Assembly (NCBI GenBank): GCA_017590115.1
Contig: JAGGNK010010337.1
Coordinates: 5,655,679 to 5,719,678 of the forward strand
Reading direction: 5' to 3'
Length of the DNA stretch: 64,000 nucleotides
From: Montifringilla adamsi
Lineage: Eukaryota; Chordata; Aves; Passeriformes; Passeridae
The position numbers and the translations under genes were made by a program. Shown piece by piece: positions 12,801 through 27,200 of this stretch; position 1 is the first letter of the stretch, and the number at the start of each line of letters is the position of its first letter. The notes under the pieces were generated by a model that was given only the letters and a program-made list of their open reading frames with translations, was not told where the DNA came from and searched no databases.

Positions 12801-15800
12801 CAGGAAGAAGCTCATATGTCATTTGGAAGGGAGGGCAGAAATCAGAAGGTTTGCAGGTTCAAGATTCCCAAATGGTACGAAAAGGGACCCTTGCATCAGT
12901 TATAAAGATCTCTTACCACAACTGAGATAGGAAAACATTAATTCCTCATTTAAAGGCCAAAAGGAGAGAGAGAAGCTGCCTTTAGAATAAAGGGTTGGAA
13001 AGGGTAACGCACAGTTCAAATGCAAAAATCTTGCTAGCCCCAGACAGTCAAAGTCCATTTATAACAAATGATATTTGAAGCTCAGCCCCCTGACTTGCAC
13101 ACCACTTGAATTCCAGCTTTGTCTCTCTCTCCCCCTCCCCTTAACCAGGAATTATCAGAACAAAAAAAAAACCTCAGCTGGGAGCAATGCAAGGCCAAGA
13201 GAACTATCAGGAAGAAGTACTCCAAAGGTGTGATAAAGGCTGGGGAGAGGAAAACAAGCAGTATCATTTAGATTCGAGCTCTCCTGTAAAGCTACTCACT
13301 GCCCACAAAGCCACAGGAGAAATAACACTTTCCTCCTCAGCATGACAGGGACATGGCAAAGCCACCACAAACTCTGAGAGCAAGAACAACCCCCTCACAA
13401 AAGGGCAGAGGCTGCCTGCAGTGACCCCAAGAAGGCACAGCACACAGGCAGGAGTGGCACCAGCCCCAGGTTATGCCGTGAAAGCACATCTAATGTGTCT
13501 GCATGGGCTCAGCTTCCAGCAGCAATGGTGAGCCAGGACATGGGAGAGCAGCTCCCAGCATCAGCTCTCCCACCAGCCCTCTGGAAAGAAGGTCAGCTCC
13601 TCCTGATCCCACCTCTTGCTCAGCTTGTTCCTCTTCCTCCTGCTCTTGAACCTCTTCTTCCTCCTGACACAGCCTCTCTTCCTCTCTGATAACCATATTA
13701 TCCTCTGGGCTTTCCTGATCCAGCTGGATCTGCTCCAGTTTGACTTCAGCTTCTCTCACACCACTGTCCTCTTCTTCATAGGACTGCCTTGGAGACCTAC
13801 AGGTGGGGGAAGAGATCAAAGAAAAAAAGCACAGTTATGAGCCTACAGACACCATGAGGTACCTTACACCTCTAAAAATCCAATTTTATCACTTCCCCAA
13901 ACCTGCAGCATGCTGGGTATTCCACACCAGGGCTCACAGCCAGTTCCAGGCACCCAGATGCAACAGCAGTCACATCCCACTCCCCCCACTTTAAGTGCCC
14001 AAGACAGCTCAACTAAGGGCTGTGGCAGAGCTGAAGGGATCTGCACATTACCAGCATCATGATGGGTAAAACCCATAGGAAAGCAGAGAAGAGCCCTCTG
14101 CTCAAACCCCTGGCAGAGAGGCCACTACTGCCATGATGTGGTGCTGGCTCAATTCCCTGCCTGGCTACAGCTAAAATTCCAGGTGCACTAGCACATCCTG
14201 CAGTCAAACACAAACCTGATGCTGCCCCCATGGTTCCCAGCACTAATTCAACATGAGGCACCAAACACAGCCCTTCTCTGCCTGAACTCATCTTCCATGC
14301 TAACAGAGTCTCTGCAGGAGAGCCCAACCACCAACACATGAGCATGCTTCTCAAGCTGAAGCTGAACTCTAGGGCAAGGCTGCAGAGACACTCCCCTGGA
14401 ATCATTCCATGGGCAAGGCACGGTGCTTCACAAGCAATGCTGTATTAGCACTTGGTCCCAAGCCTCAGTTTTGCCCACTGGAAAAAATTACACCTCTACT
14501 CACATCACTCATCTCATATCTCAGCAAAACAAAGGAGTTCCAAAGCAGATGGGGTCACCCCCTGGCTTAGGGGTTTAAAAGCTACAATGGGTTTGGTACA
14601 AGAGAATTGCTCCGGGTCTCCAAGGCTGCAAGAGGAGACCCAGGAGTACGTTTATGCAATCAGCTTTGCAAGAGCAGAGCAGCCCATGCCTTTGGGCACA
14701 GGGACACTGGGAGCACAGAGCCCCAGAACTCTCACTGGCTCCCAGCCGCGCACCAAGCTGTTATTGCCATCTTACTCTCCCCAGCCAAAAGATCCTTCTC
14801 CTCCCACCCAGTTCTTAGAAAATCGCCTGGCTAGAGAGCTGGCTAGCAGGCAGCTGCCAAAGGGCAAGGCTGACTCACTGCTCCTCCCTCAACAGGCAGC
14901 ACCAAGACACAAAAACAAGTTCCAACAAGACCTTTCCACCCACATCTCTGCTTCTGGGAAGGCAGCTCACAGGTCAGCCACCATCCAGCCCTCCACACTG
15001 ACTACATTGGGAAAAAGACAATGCATATGCTGGCTCACTTGACTTGTTTCTCATCATCCCCTCACCAAGAGCAAACAGACTGAAGGCCCAACAAGCTAGC
15101 AGCTCTCCACCAGGATGGCAGCAATGTCTCCAGCTCAAGCACAAGCTCATATTAAAAATTAAGGCCAGCAAACACAGTGCAGCCTATAGGATGCCTTTCA
15201 CACCACAGCAACGCTGTATGGGAGGCAGCTAGGCTGGCACAGCTTCACCTCCTTGCACACAGCTGATGGCATGGATCTCCTACCTCAAAGAGGAGAGCCA
15301 GGACCAAAAAAGAAAACATGCCTTAGCACCAAGGCCCTCAGGGGATGCAGGACCTGGTTTAGTTCCATCCAACAGAGAGCAGCTGTCTCTCTCCATCCAC
15401 TCTTTCACAGCCACCACTTAAAACCCAGGATTTGCCTCATCTTCAGTTAAACAGGAGAGAAGGGAGTTGGGAAAGCCTGACCACAGCACTGCTTGTCCCA
15501 GCACAGGGCACCACAGGCAGACACAACCTACCTATGCTCACACCATGCCCCAAGCTCATCCCTTGGATGAGACAGGTCCCCAAGGAAAAAGCTACCACAA
15601 GGACCCTAGAGGGCACAGCCCCTGCTGTGAGGACAAGCCCAGCCTTTGCAGAAAAGCTCACCCACAAAGTCTGAGCTCCTTCAGCTGCCTCTCCCAGCCA
15701 ACCTTCACCCACAGCTCCTGCTTTTGAAGTACCACCTCTCACTGATGGGCTTCACCTGCCATGAACACCACCTGCCCTGGTCAGCACCCTCCCCTCCTGC

Positions 15801-18191
15801 TACAGGACAAACACATAAAAACCCAACGAGAAATACCTGGGGAGGATAATGTTCATTCCAACTAATTCCCTTTTGAAGGCCAAGGAGGGAAAAGCAGTAG
15901 CCTTTCTTTCCAGAAAAGCTCTTTGCAAGGGGGGCTGGAAAAAGAGGCAGCAAACCAAAAAGCAGATGATTTCTAATTGCTCCCACAGATGTTGTAATTA
16001 CGTTGTGCTGGGCTTTAGAGGTGCTTGAGAAGTGCTTGTGAGGTCAGGGCTGCAAAGGTACAGCTTGCAATGTGGTTTAGCCACAAGGTCTGGAGAAAAG
16101 TAACAAAACTTTGAGCTCATTTTTATTTATTCAGCAGTAAATATTAATCTTAAGCACTTTTTCAGTCACAGAATAGTTTGGATTGGAAAGGACCTTTAAA
16201 GGTCATCTAGTCCAATCCCTCTGAAATAAGCAGGAACCTTTTCAATCAGATCAGGTTTCTCAGAGCCCTGTCCAACCTGACCTTGAATGTTTGCAGGGAA
16301 GGGACATCCACCACCTCTCTGTGCAAAGAATTCTTCAGGGTAAAGAAGAGGCTATGGCAAAAATTCCCTACAAAATCAAGCTGCCAAGAGAGCTGAGTCA
16401 CAGAGTTCTTGTGAAGGTAGATAGTATCCAAGGGAAGTGGTTAAGGCAGGAGTTTGGCTTAGTTCTGTAAGGGAGGAGTGATGGGAGGGCTCTCCGGGCT
16501 CTTTGCTGCCTGTTTTTCCCTGCTCAAAGAGGAGTCAGGCACAAGGTGGGTTGGGGCCATAACACCCACTATGCTGACATGAGCCAGGAAGCAGCAATAA
16601 CTTAGAACAGCTTTTTAGGCAGGCCTGGATTATGTTAGAGACCATTTCAGCCCCTGCAGCAGCTCAGGTGGCTTAAATCTGCTGTTGTCACTCCTCCAAA
16701 CCCAGGAGTCCTGGCAGGCTGCCACTGCTTGGAGCACAGAGCTCAATCCAAACACCCCCAAAGCTTGGGGCTGTCCCTGGGCCATTGCCCCCTGCTAGCC
16801 CAAATGGCAGGCAGAGAGCAGCTGTCCCAGTGGTGTGGAGCCTGTTCTGTCCTGCTGATGCTCCAGACTTGACCTGGGTTGGGTCACCCCTCCTCAGGGA
16901 CAGTCCTTTTGCTGGGGTACCCCTCCCCTTGGTTCATCTGTGTCCTACCCACCTCTGCTTGCGCTGCTCCAGCTTCTGGGACCAGTCACTGAACCCCTCA
17001 TCTTCCTCCAGCTCTGAAGTCCCAGATGGCTTAAAGTCATAGCTGAAACACAGCAAGAAGGAAAATTAGCATAAGATGCATGCAAAAAAGGCCTAAACCT
17101 GGCCTGAAAGAGCCACAGCCTGACATAGTCCTTCTCCTTTCAGTTACTCCATTTATTCTTCTCTGGGTGAGCTGTACTGCTGAAGATAGCCAGGGCAAAA
17201 TCATTCCAGCATCTCTGGTCCTGGCCACAAATGTGTGCTCAGGCTAACAGAAAAGCTCTCAGGGAGCAAGGGAGACTGGCTGAATGCTGTCAGAACGCTG
17301 GCTGCTTCCGTGCCCCTCTGCAAACCCAGCCCCAGGAGAATCACAAAGCCAGCACAGCCCCACCATCACCACTTCAGCTGATGTCCGTCCCTCTGGCTCC
17401 CAAGAACACTCCTGTCTTTTTCCTGCAAACCCTCTGTTCTCCTGACTGTTTCTGGCTTTCTTTAGTGGGGGTAAGGGAGAACAGGAGGTAAACTCTGCCC
17501 CTTTGGAGAAAGGACATGCAAGGGTGGGTTTGAACTAAGGGGAGTGACATGGATAGGACGAGTCCCAGCGTGGGAAGAGCCACAGGAAGGAGGGGGCAGG
17601 ATTTACACAAGAGAGAATGAAGCTTTTCAGAAGATTAATAGCCAGGGCTGACCCTGGCTGCATGAGCAAGCCCAGGTGGCTGTCAGCAGCTGTAAACAAA
17701 ACCAGGGAATGGCCAGAGAAGAAGAAACAAGCTTGTGGTTGAGCCTGGCCCAGCAAGCTTTTGGCATCATGGAGCAGGGAGCAAAACCCTTCATTTTAGG
17801 ACTTGTTCTTGTCATTGCCCTCTTAAGCACTCAATTGAATTTGGGCAATGCCAACGGTGCTGTGGGGCCAGCAGCACAGCTGTGCCCATGGCAAGGGGAG
17901 TGGAGCCTGCAGGCTGGGTTACTGGGGCTGCTGCACACTGCTCTGGGCCTGAGGCTGCTCACAGCACCAACCAGCAAAAAGGAGACCAGAGACCTCATCT
18001 GCTGTTTTAAAGACCTTTTCAAATTATTTCCTAGTCCCCACGTGAAGAGGGGGGTTTGGAAAAGCTAATAACTATTATTACTTTCCAGACCTTCTGTTTG
18101 CTTTTAGAGCAGACTACAGCAGCTTTGTCTGCACAATACCACCATGTGTATTTCCACAAAAGATTGTGAAGGTGTTTTGCAATGCTTTTCT

Positions 18192-18238
<47 letters not shown>

Positions 18239-21200
18239 TGAATAATTTTGAAAGTGTCTTGGGGAAAAAAAAAATCTTTCAAGGGAAAAAAAAAATAGGT
18301 TTTCATAAATTACTTTTGCTTTTTTCCGAGTAAAATGAAGATGCTGCTTCTCTGTGACTATAACTCCAAATCCTGCCACCACTTTTCCATTGTGTTCAAT
18401 AAATTTAGAAATAAGTTGAACACATAAATAGTGGTAAGACTGAGGACTTTGAGACAAGAATTTGGCAATTCAGAGTGCAGATTAGTTTTTGTGCTAGCCC
18501 TAGTGCTGCACAGCATCTGGACTGCTGAACCATGGACATGGGGAGGCTGCAGCAGGATGTGGTGTGGGATGCTGGGGATGTCATCCTATCCCTTCTCCAG
18601 GTGCTTCCTCTTTGACAGCAGAGACCTCAGCATCTCCAAAAAAATGCCTCCTGAGCTATTCCATCTAGGACTTGCCCCATTAAATCACAAAGTTAATTTT
18701 AACCCTTGGAGCTGTGAACTGCACCAGCTCAGGTGCTGCTTCATGGTATCCAGTGCCAGGGCAGCATCCTTTGAAGGAGGAATGGGAAGCTTAGCCAGGA
18801 TAGGTGATTGCTTGCACTGTGATCTGCTTGGGATTGTGCATCACCTCCTCAGGCACATCTGTCTTTGCACGTATCAGGAAACTCCATTACTTTCGCTGTA
18901 GGATGACTCCCAAGTTGAAATTTAACCAAGCACTGAAATCACTGGCAATGGGGACTCCCTACCAGAGCCCAGCCTGCCCCAGGCTGTCCCAGTGTAAACT
19001 CCCAGGGCAGTAAAACCCCCAGCCTCCAGCCAAGAAAACAATTAAAGCAGGACTTGTGGGGTTTTCTGCCCAAAGAAGAAAGCACACTATTTGCTAGTGT
19101 GTGCTAAATCCCCCAGCCCAAACCTATTAGAGAGCTTCCCCATCTTCCCCAAACCACCCCGAACGCCAGGGACACACACTCAGTGGCGGCAGGAGGGGTT
19201 TGCTACGAGGAAAACATGTGCTGCTGCAGGATTTATGCATGGGTATTTCTTACTGGTTTTCCTGTGGCAGAGCAGCACTCTCTGAGCAGGGGACGGTGCC
19301 ATTCAGGCCCTCTTCTGCCTGGGACCGCAGCTGCTTCTCCCGCTCCCGCCGCCGCCGCTCTCTCGCCGCCTCCTCCTCATCTTCCACGCTCCACTGCGCT
19401 GTCAGCCTGCCAAGCCAGAGGGAAAACCCATCTTTAATAACATCAGGCACTCCTGTGAAACCTGGTAACAATCCTCTGTGGTGTCTGGGCTGCCCCCGGC
19501 AAGCAGGATCCTTCTGCAGAGGAGAGCTCCCACCACGAGCACTGATCCTCCAAGTGGCATCCTCACCTCCATCGGCACAGCTCCGCAGCGGGACTGACTG
19601 ATGGGCAAGGACAAGGTGGGACACAGGGACCGGGAGAGAGGTGCAGGAGAGCTTGCAAGTCTCTAGAAGGAAGATGTGGCATACACCCTCTTCCCACCTG
19701 CCTGTGGGCTGAAGCCCACTGGAAAGCACCATTCCCTGCAAAAACAGCCTTGCACTCCCCCTTTGGAAGGGTTTGTAAATGGTCCTGCAATTCTGCGAGG
19801 TGTCTGAAGGGTTTGTAAAGGGTCTTGCAGCGCTGCAAGATATCCAACACCTTCATGTCAAGCTTTGGCCCACAGAAGACAAGATCTGTACCCTGGGGAT
19901 GAGTTTCCTTAGGCAGTTGAGCTGCTCCTGCGTGACCAGGAGCCAAGGAAACAGTGGCGGATGGCAGCACCTATGTCCTGCCCTGCTCTGCCTTGCCTGG
20001 CTTTCTGTCAACCCTGTGGAGGAGAAAAACCTGCCCTGGCTTCTCCCAGACATCTCAACTGCTGCACAATAATGCCTCTGTCAGCAGAACAGCCTCCTGC
20101 ATCCCCAACGAAGTGATAAGGCAGATGCCACATTCCTTCTCCGGTGATAATGCCAGTCCAGGCGCTCCCCATGTGGGAACAGCTCCTGCTCCACTGGCAG
20201 CACCAGCTGAGATTCAGGCAGGCAGGGACATGCCATGGGGTGCCCACCACTCACCCAAAGGGCCTCTGATGGCAGCTACAGCTGGGCAGGTCTGATTTGG
20301 GGTACACAGGGCTGATGCTGGAGCAGATGCCTCCTCACCCCACTCACCCCTGGCTCAGCCAGGTCCAAAGCAGACACTTAAGCTGTTTCCCCTGGCATTT
20401 TGTTTACAGAAATGCCTTTCAGGAAGGCACACACACGGGAGCTGGGAAGTTGATCTCCCAGCAGCAGCAGGACCCAGACCAACCTGCAGTTCCACACCTC
20501 AGGCACACTCCCGAGGACCACAATCCTCTTAGGATGAACCTGCTCAATGGGAGATACAACATTATTCAGATTGGAACAAAGAGCCTGTGGAAGGGAAAAT
20601 GGGGAAAAAGCCCAAACAGAAATGCCTTAGTTGAGACGTGTTTCAGCCCAGTTTGAGTGAATGAGGGACAGGTTTCAGCTGGCCCCAGGAGTGCCACTCT
20701 GCAGCCTGCCCAGCTTTGCCCTCACCTCACCATGGGTCTCACCAAAAAGCTGTTTTCTTTTGAAGTTCAGGGCAGATACATCCCTATCCCAGCAATGGGA
20801 GGGGGGAAAAACCCATTGGGATTAATTGATGAAAAACATAGCCTTTCTAATTACACTGTGAACCTTGTTAGCCTTTCTAGGGAAGACTGACTCAGAGCCT
20901 ATTTTAGACTCACTCAGAACCTATTTTACTCTGCAGTGCGAGCAGGATTGTTGAGCTTAGCCCCAGTAGCATCCCCTTGCACAGTGGTCCCACCACCACC
21001 CTGTCAGGAAGCTAGGGATGACTCCAAATCACTGCCTTCCCAAACTCCCACCTGCCCCAAGGCAGCAAAGCCAGGTTGTAGCCCAGTGAAGAAAGGTTGC
21101 CCATGCCTGCTGTGCCCACAGAGGAGCAGGGAACAAAGCAGACCCCAGGACTAGCCTGAGAAAATGCTCCGCTGCAGTGTAGTTACTGCCTGCCTTATTT

Positions 21201-24200
21201 TGGGTGGGGTCTTCCTGCAAGCACCAAATTCAGCTCTTTCCCTTTTTACCCCATCATCGCCCCTTGCCACCTTGGTCTCCATGAGGAACAAAGCAGACCC
21301 AGACCCAGACCCGAGCCTGAGCTCCCCTCCTCCCTTCCCTACTCATCCCACACTCCTATTTATTATTTTTCCTCAGGTTCCCATAGAAACCCTTGTCTGT
21401 GGACCTGGCAGGAAGCCACCATGTTGTTGTTGGGTTTTTTTTTTTAATATATAAATGAAGTCATTCATTAAACTCTGCCATGATCTCCCTCCCTTGCGCG
21501 ACAGCTCCAGATAGTCTCCAATTCGGAAAGGCTCTTAACCCCCTCTCGCCCATATTTGCCCCAGTTACGAGAAGCAAAGTCCACGTTCATGCCAGAAAAA
21601 GTTAGGTTTTGATTAAAATCTTTTACTCCTTCCTCCAGTTCCTTGGGAAGCTGCTGCAGAGGCGGTGCTCCACCAACACCCCCAGTTTGGCCAGGGTGCT
21701 CTGGAGGGGGGGTCCCTTCTGAACCACATGAGCTTTCCACACTGTGAGAGCAGCACTGGTTGGCAGCCCTCTCCCTTTCCCAGTTGGATGTGACTAACTC
21801 TCTCCCCATGACCTCACCGGCTCGCTATTCTGTCCCTGCATCCTTCGAGCAGGCTGAGGACAGAGCCGGGGGCGACCGTTCTGAGGAGAAGGATTTTTCT
21901 GCAAAAGCAGAGAAATAACTTTCCCAGCTCCCCTTGCCACAGAACAATCCAGATTTGTCACAGAGCAATCCCAGCTTCCAGGTTGCCCGCTGCTGTGCTG
22001 GGATGTGTCTCAGACACTCTGAGCATCCTGGGGGGGCTGCAATGCTGGGAACACCATGCCTCTGCTCAGCAAAAAGGGCTGCAGATAAAGCCCCCACAGA
22101 TTCAAAGATACCAGCACACTCCAGCAAACACCTAAACTGAATTTATTTTCAGATTCTGAGCTCTCTGTCATGCTCAAATAGGTTGGTAGGGGAGGGAGGT
22201 TTAATAAGTGATGCGTTGGGGTTCAGTAATCACACTGACAAGCAGGGGAAAAAGGATGATTGCTTTTGGACTGACCGAGCAGCATAAATATTTGTCTTTA
22301 GTGAAAAACAAACAAAACAAAATGAAGCAAAAAAACACAAGCAAATGAGAAACTAAGCCTTGCCAAAGTCCTTGTGTTTGGGTCAGCTACAGGGGTTTGT
22401 TGGACCCCAGACAAAATGTGCCATTTCAATTTGGACAAGCAGAAGTGTGAGCAGGGGGTCAGCTGTTAAATTGCCTTTCGAAGCAAAAAGGTGGAAAGAT
22501 TTAATTTCCAAATGGTTCCATTTACTAAAACGGGGCCATGGTTGCCCGTGTGCTCTAATTGTTCACAACCACATTCAGTAACTCAACGTGCTCAGCCCAC
22601 AGTGGCATTTCACAACCGTCTTTCCCAATCCTAGAAATAATTACCCAGTTCTTTAGGATCAGGCTGATCCCACATATCTTCACCTCCAGCCAGCACTGTG
22701 CCAGGCTGGTCCCAGGCTGGGGAGGTTTGGGAAGAAGCAGGCTCATAGCTGCCAGTGGGACCAAGAGTTCTCAACTTCATTTCACTCATCACAGGATGGG
22801 GAAATGGAAAGCAAGACTTGAAGCTTGAGGAGCTGCAAGATGAGCTACAGCATGCTACACTCCTGAATCCAGCCACCTGCCTTTATAAAATCCCTCCATA
22901 GAGGGATTTTCATGCAATGTGAAAGGAAATTCACCCCCTTAAACAGACTTTAGTGTGACTGGAGAAGGGAGAAGAAAAGGTAGAGAGATCTCATTGGTCC
23001 CAGCAGCCCAGAGCTCTGGCAAGATTTGCTCCAGCAAGAGTTCGTCACAGGGCTGGGTCATTTCTCTTACATGGTCCCTACATCTCTGCCAACAGCTTTT
23101 GGATGTCTTGGTTGGGCCAAACACGCTCTGTGGAATGGGCTTCTATCTTCCTGAGCACGTCCTGCAGGTGTGAGAATGAGCTGAAAGCCCCTTGGTTCAG
23201 CTGTGCCCACAGAGACCCTGCCTGCCAAGCATTTGGGATGCTTAGGTTTCTGCTCTGACCGGGGCCAGCTGCCTGTTTCAGATCCAGCTCTTGACCTCAC
23301 CTCCCTCCGGACCCCCAGCCAAGGGAGGGGCTTTATTTCTGTTTGCACTACAGAACACCTCTTCCTGCAGCACAGCAGTACAGGCACCCATGCTCTGGCT
23401 GCCCTGTTCCACATGGTGGCCACAAATGCTCCAGACAAGCCAGCGTGGCTGGGAAGGTCACGTTTCCTTTGGGCAATTCCTCACCGGCACTTGAGGAGAT
23501 TTTAATATTCAGGCAAGGGAAATTTCTGGCAGCAGATGAGCTGTGTTTAAGGGAAACTCTGCAGACTCGAGGAGTCTTTTGCATGGTTGACGGCTCAAAG
23601 GAAGCTTTGCTGGCCCAAACCCAACCTTCAGCACTAAAGCTCATTCCAGAAAGGAAAATCAAATGCCTCCCAAAGGCTTTGGGCTTTGCAGACCTGCGCC
23701 AGAAAAACTCAGGAACCCTCTACCAGCACACTGGACATTCCTGTCTCCCGAGCTCACTGGGGTACCAGGCCAGGAGTGTGTTTGCTTTGGTTGCTGCCTC
23801 TGTTGGGTAGGTTGCCCCCACAAAGCCAGGGCACAAGAGGGAAGAGGTTTTGAGAACAAGATTTAGGAGGAGCCATGTGCAACCCCAGAAGATAGATTAC
23901 CCCATCACCTGCAAAAAACCCAGTGTCCACCACAGCTGGAAATATTCCCTGGGAGCCATGGGGCTGCATGAATTAGAGAAGAACTGGGAAGGGCAGGCAT
24001 CCCATCTCCCCTCTGTTGAGGAATAGGGGAAGGGAGATGCCAGAAACCAACGCAAGGGAGTTTCCCCTTCCATGCAATCCACTGCAGCCTGCATTGCCCT
24101 GTCACAGCGCCAGATAACAGAGCGCAGAATATGGCCTAGGACCATCAACAAGTTCATCTGCTGCTGAGCAGAGCTGCCAGGCTTTATTTCATATTGCATT

Positions 24201-27200
24201 TATCACACATTTACAAAGGGCCCTGACTGCTGGCAGGAGATGTGCAGCTCACCCTGTCACACGAAAGGAAAGAGGACACCCTCCGAAGGCTACAACTCCC
24301 TCACCCACTTGACCTTCTGCCAACAAATTAATCACTTATTAGTGGCATATAATGGCTCTGTGTGACTGAGTCAAGCATGCTGAAATACACAGATAAAGCC
24401 TCCACTCATGTCATTCAGGACCACTGGTGTCAGGCCATCACAGAAGTCATGGGTTTCCATGCCTTAGGAGTAACGTGGCTGGATAGCAAAGATTACAGCT
24501 GGGTCATCGTCCCACTGAATAAGGAACGGGGTGAGGATAGCAGTACAATACAGGGAGACTGAGAAAAGAAATAAAATCAAGAATTATTATGTCACATCCT
24601 GGAGTTTATTTCAGCCTCGCCTCGGGAGAGTTATTCTAGCTCTGAAACAGCAGTGTGTCAGTCAAAGGCAGCCAGAGATACTCCACAAGCCTCTCCCTCC
24701 CATACATTCATGTAATTCCTCAGCTGCATTGCTCCGTTCAGAGTCCAGGCTACAGAGTTTGAACAAGAAGGGGGGCAGGGGGAGAGGAAAAAATGCATCT
24801 ATGTGCTTCACCCTCAGCCTTGTTCTCATACCAAGCTTCCCCACCCCACACGTAGCTGTGCAGTCTCGGCCACGTCTCCCCATTTCTCCTATAAATCACG
24901 GGCCACCTTCAGGATGTGAACAGCAGGATGGAGCTGCTTCACACCCAGGAGTGGCCACAGAGCCCATCTCCACCTCCTGCTAGAACTGGGGGTGTGGAGA
25001 GGCAGCACGTATGGGGTGATAAGGACACACCAAGGCATCTGAACAGAATATGATACATCCCACATTTTCATCAAGCAGAAATAGAAGGAAAACCACATTC
25101 AGCATCGCAGAGACCTATCTCCCTTTTAAAAATAAAAGCAACTCTTCTTTTTTTAAACAGATCTTGGATTTCCTCCCCACAAGCACATCCCATTTTTGCC
25201 ATGAGAAGGATATGCAGATGTACAGCCACGCATCACATGTGCCACGTATAAAACTCTGCCTAGTTTAGCCTTCATTAAATCCCCTGCAAAGATTGACCTG
25301 TCACTGTGGCATGACAGGCAGGGAAAGCCCCAGGATGGTAATTTACTGCTTCCACAAGCAAAACAAGACACACTTGAGAAAGCTGGTGGCCAATGGCAGG
25401 AGCAGACCCTGGAGGAGGGATGAAAGCAGGGCTGGTCCTTCATCATGAGCTTCATCTGTCCCCTGCTGCCACTCACAGGACTATGGCTCCAATAAGGTAC
25501 ATGGAATGCTCCATGCTTCCAGACACCATAGGTGAGGCACGAGGCAACCAGTAGGAACAACTGTTTCTTTTTATTATTATTGATTTTGATCACGGCAGAC
25601 AGAATCCAAACGAATCGCCTCCAAGATGATGAATTGCAGCCTCAGGACCGTGGGTCCTTAGCACACAGATAGGCTGCTGCAATACTCGATCAACATCACC
25701 GGCCAGGAATTTGGCAGGGGGGAGGAAAGGGCTGGAGCCCCAGCCCTCCCAGCACTCCACTGCATTCAGTAGGTGTGAGAAATCAGTGCTGGGTACGACC
25801 TCGAACCGTGGCTCTTTCTCACGGTCTCTCCATCTCAGCCCGAAGGTTCAAGGAATTAGAGGGTTTTTTCTACAGGGCAGGAAGTCTGGGCTCTGTTTTT
25901 GCAAGGGAGAAGCATGTCAGAGGAGAAAATAGACTTGCCAAAGAGATGCAGACTGCCTTACCCAGCTTTTGTATTTTATTTTTCTCCTCCTTAAGAGGGA
26001 AGCAAGACTCCACAGCCTCCCTGCCTCGGCTGCAGTCAGCCAGCATCCTTCTTTCCTCCTGCTGGAAAACAAGTCTGAGCCTAGAAAGGTGAGCAATTAC
26101 CTTATCCCTGCTTCAAGCCGGGATTAGGAGCAAGATTTGTGTCAGCGTGGTGTTTTTAATAGCACAGCTGGCTCACTCGGCAGCCCTGGGGGCGAGGCGG
26201 TGCCCCCAGCAGCAGGAGGGAGTTTGCTGTCTGAGCACGCCGTGGGAACGCTGCTGCTCCGCTCCCTGGGACAGTCGAGGCTCTCCTCGTGGATGGCCAT
26301 CGCCGAGGAGCTGTGCTGCAGCAGGAACCACATCACAGCAAGCCTCGCTCCCTGCTGCGCTAGGGCAGAGCGCCTTCATCAGGAAAAAGAGTCTGCCCCA
26401 ACATACTGATCCCAAAATCCTGCGTTTGAGGGCATGGCACCCCAGCTTCTTGCTGTGGGACAGAGGCACTTAGCAGCCCCCGTTGCCCTTTGCCCACCAC
26501 AGAGCTGAGGGATGGTGCTGTTGCTATTTGATGCTCCATCAAAAGAGTTAGAAATGGAGGGAGAAGAAGAAATCAAAAAAATCTGGAAGCTGAAAATTAG
26601 TTTTCAGACACCATCCCAGCCAGTGTCTCAGGCCTCAGCTTTTCCAACCAGTGCTCTTTCTAGCTGAACCACGCTCAGATACACGTGGTGGTCCTTCTCC
26701 ACACCATCAGAGGATGCCAGTGACTTGTGATTGCAGCCCTGATGGGCTCAAAGGCTCACTACAGCTTCCAAAAATTTCCATGGGCTCAAAGTTCAGGCTC
26801 TGAACATCCAATTGCTTAAGAGAAGGTAAAAATCTGGGTCAGGCCAGGCTAAAGGCAAACAAAACCCATGTACTGGTTTCTGGGAAAGGTCAGTAGTAGG
26901 TGGAGTTCTGACAAAATAAACCCCAGGGCAGGAAAAAATCTGGGAACGGACCCACAGAGTACTCAGAGGGGACAGATGAGCTGTTTCAACTGGAGAGAAA
27001 GGATGAGCTGTTATCCTTGGGGTGAAAGCTGAGGGTGGGCACCCCACAAGACACCCAAGGAGGGACTTACCCACCATGCACTGGCTTAGCCCTTACCCTG
27101 CCCCACAGCTCAGCTGGGCTGCAAATCCCCAGGTTCCTCCTGGGGATCACTCAGCAAGCAGCTGGCAGCACAGAAGGCACCCTGGGATGTGGAAATCCCC

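Noticed and set aside
16246..16431. 61-codon minus-strand open frame as a small gene
   Set aside because: It lies within the CR1 retroposon 3' end and its immediate flank.
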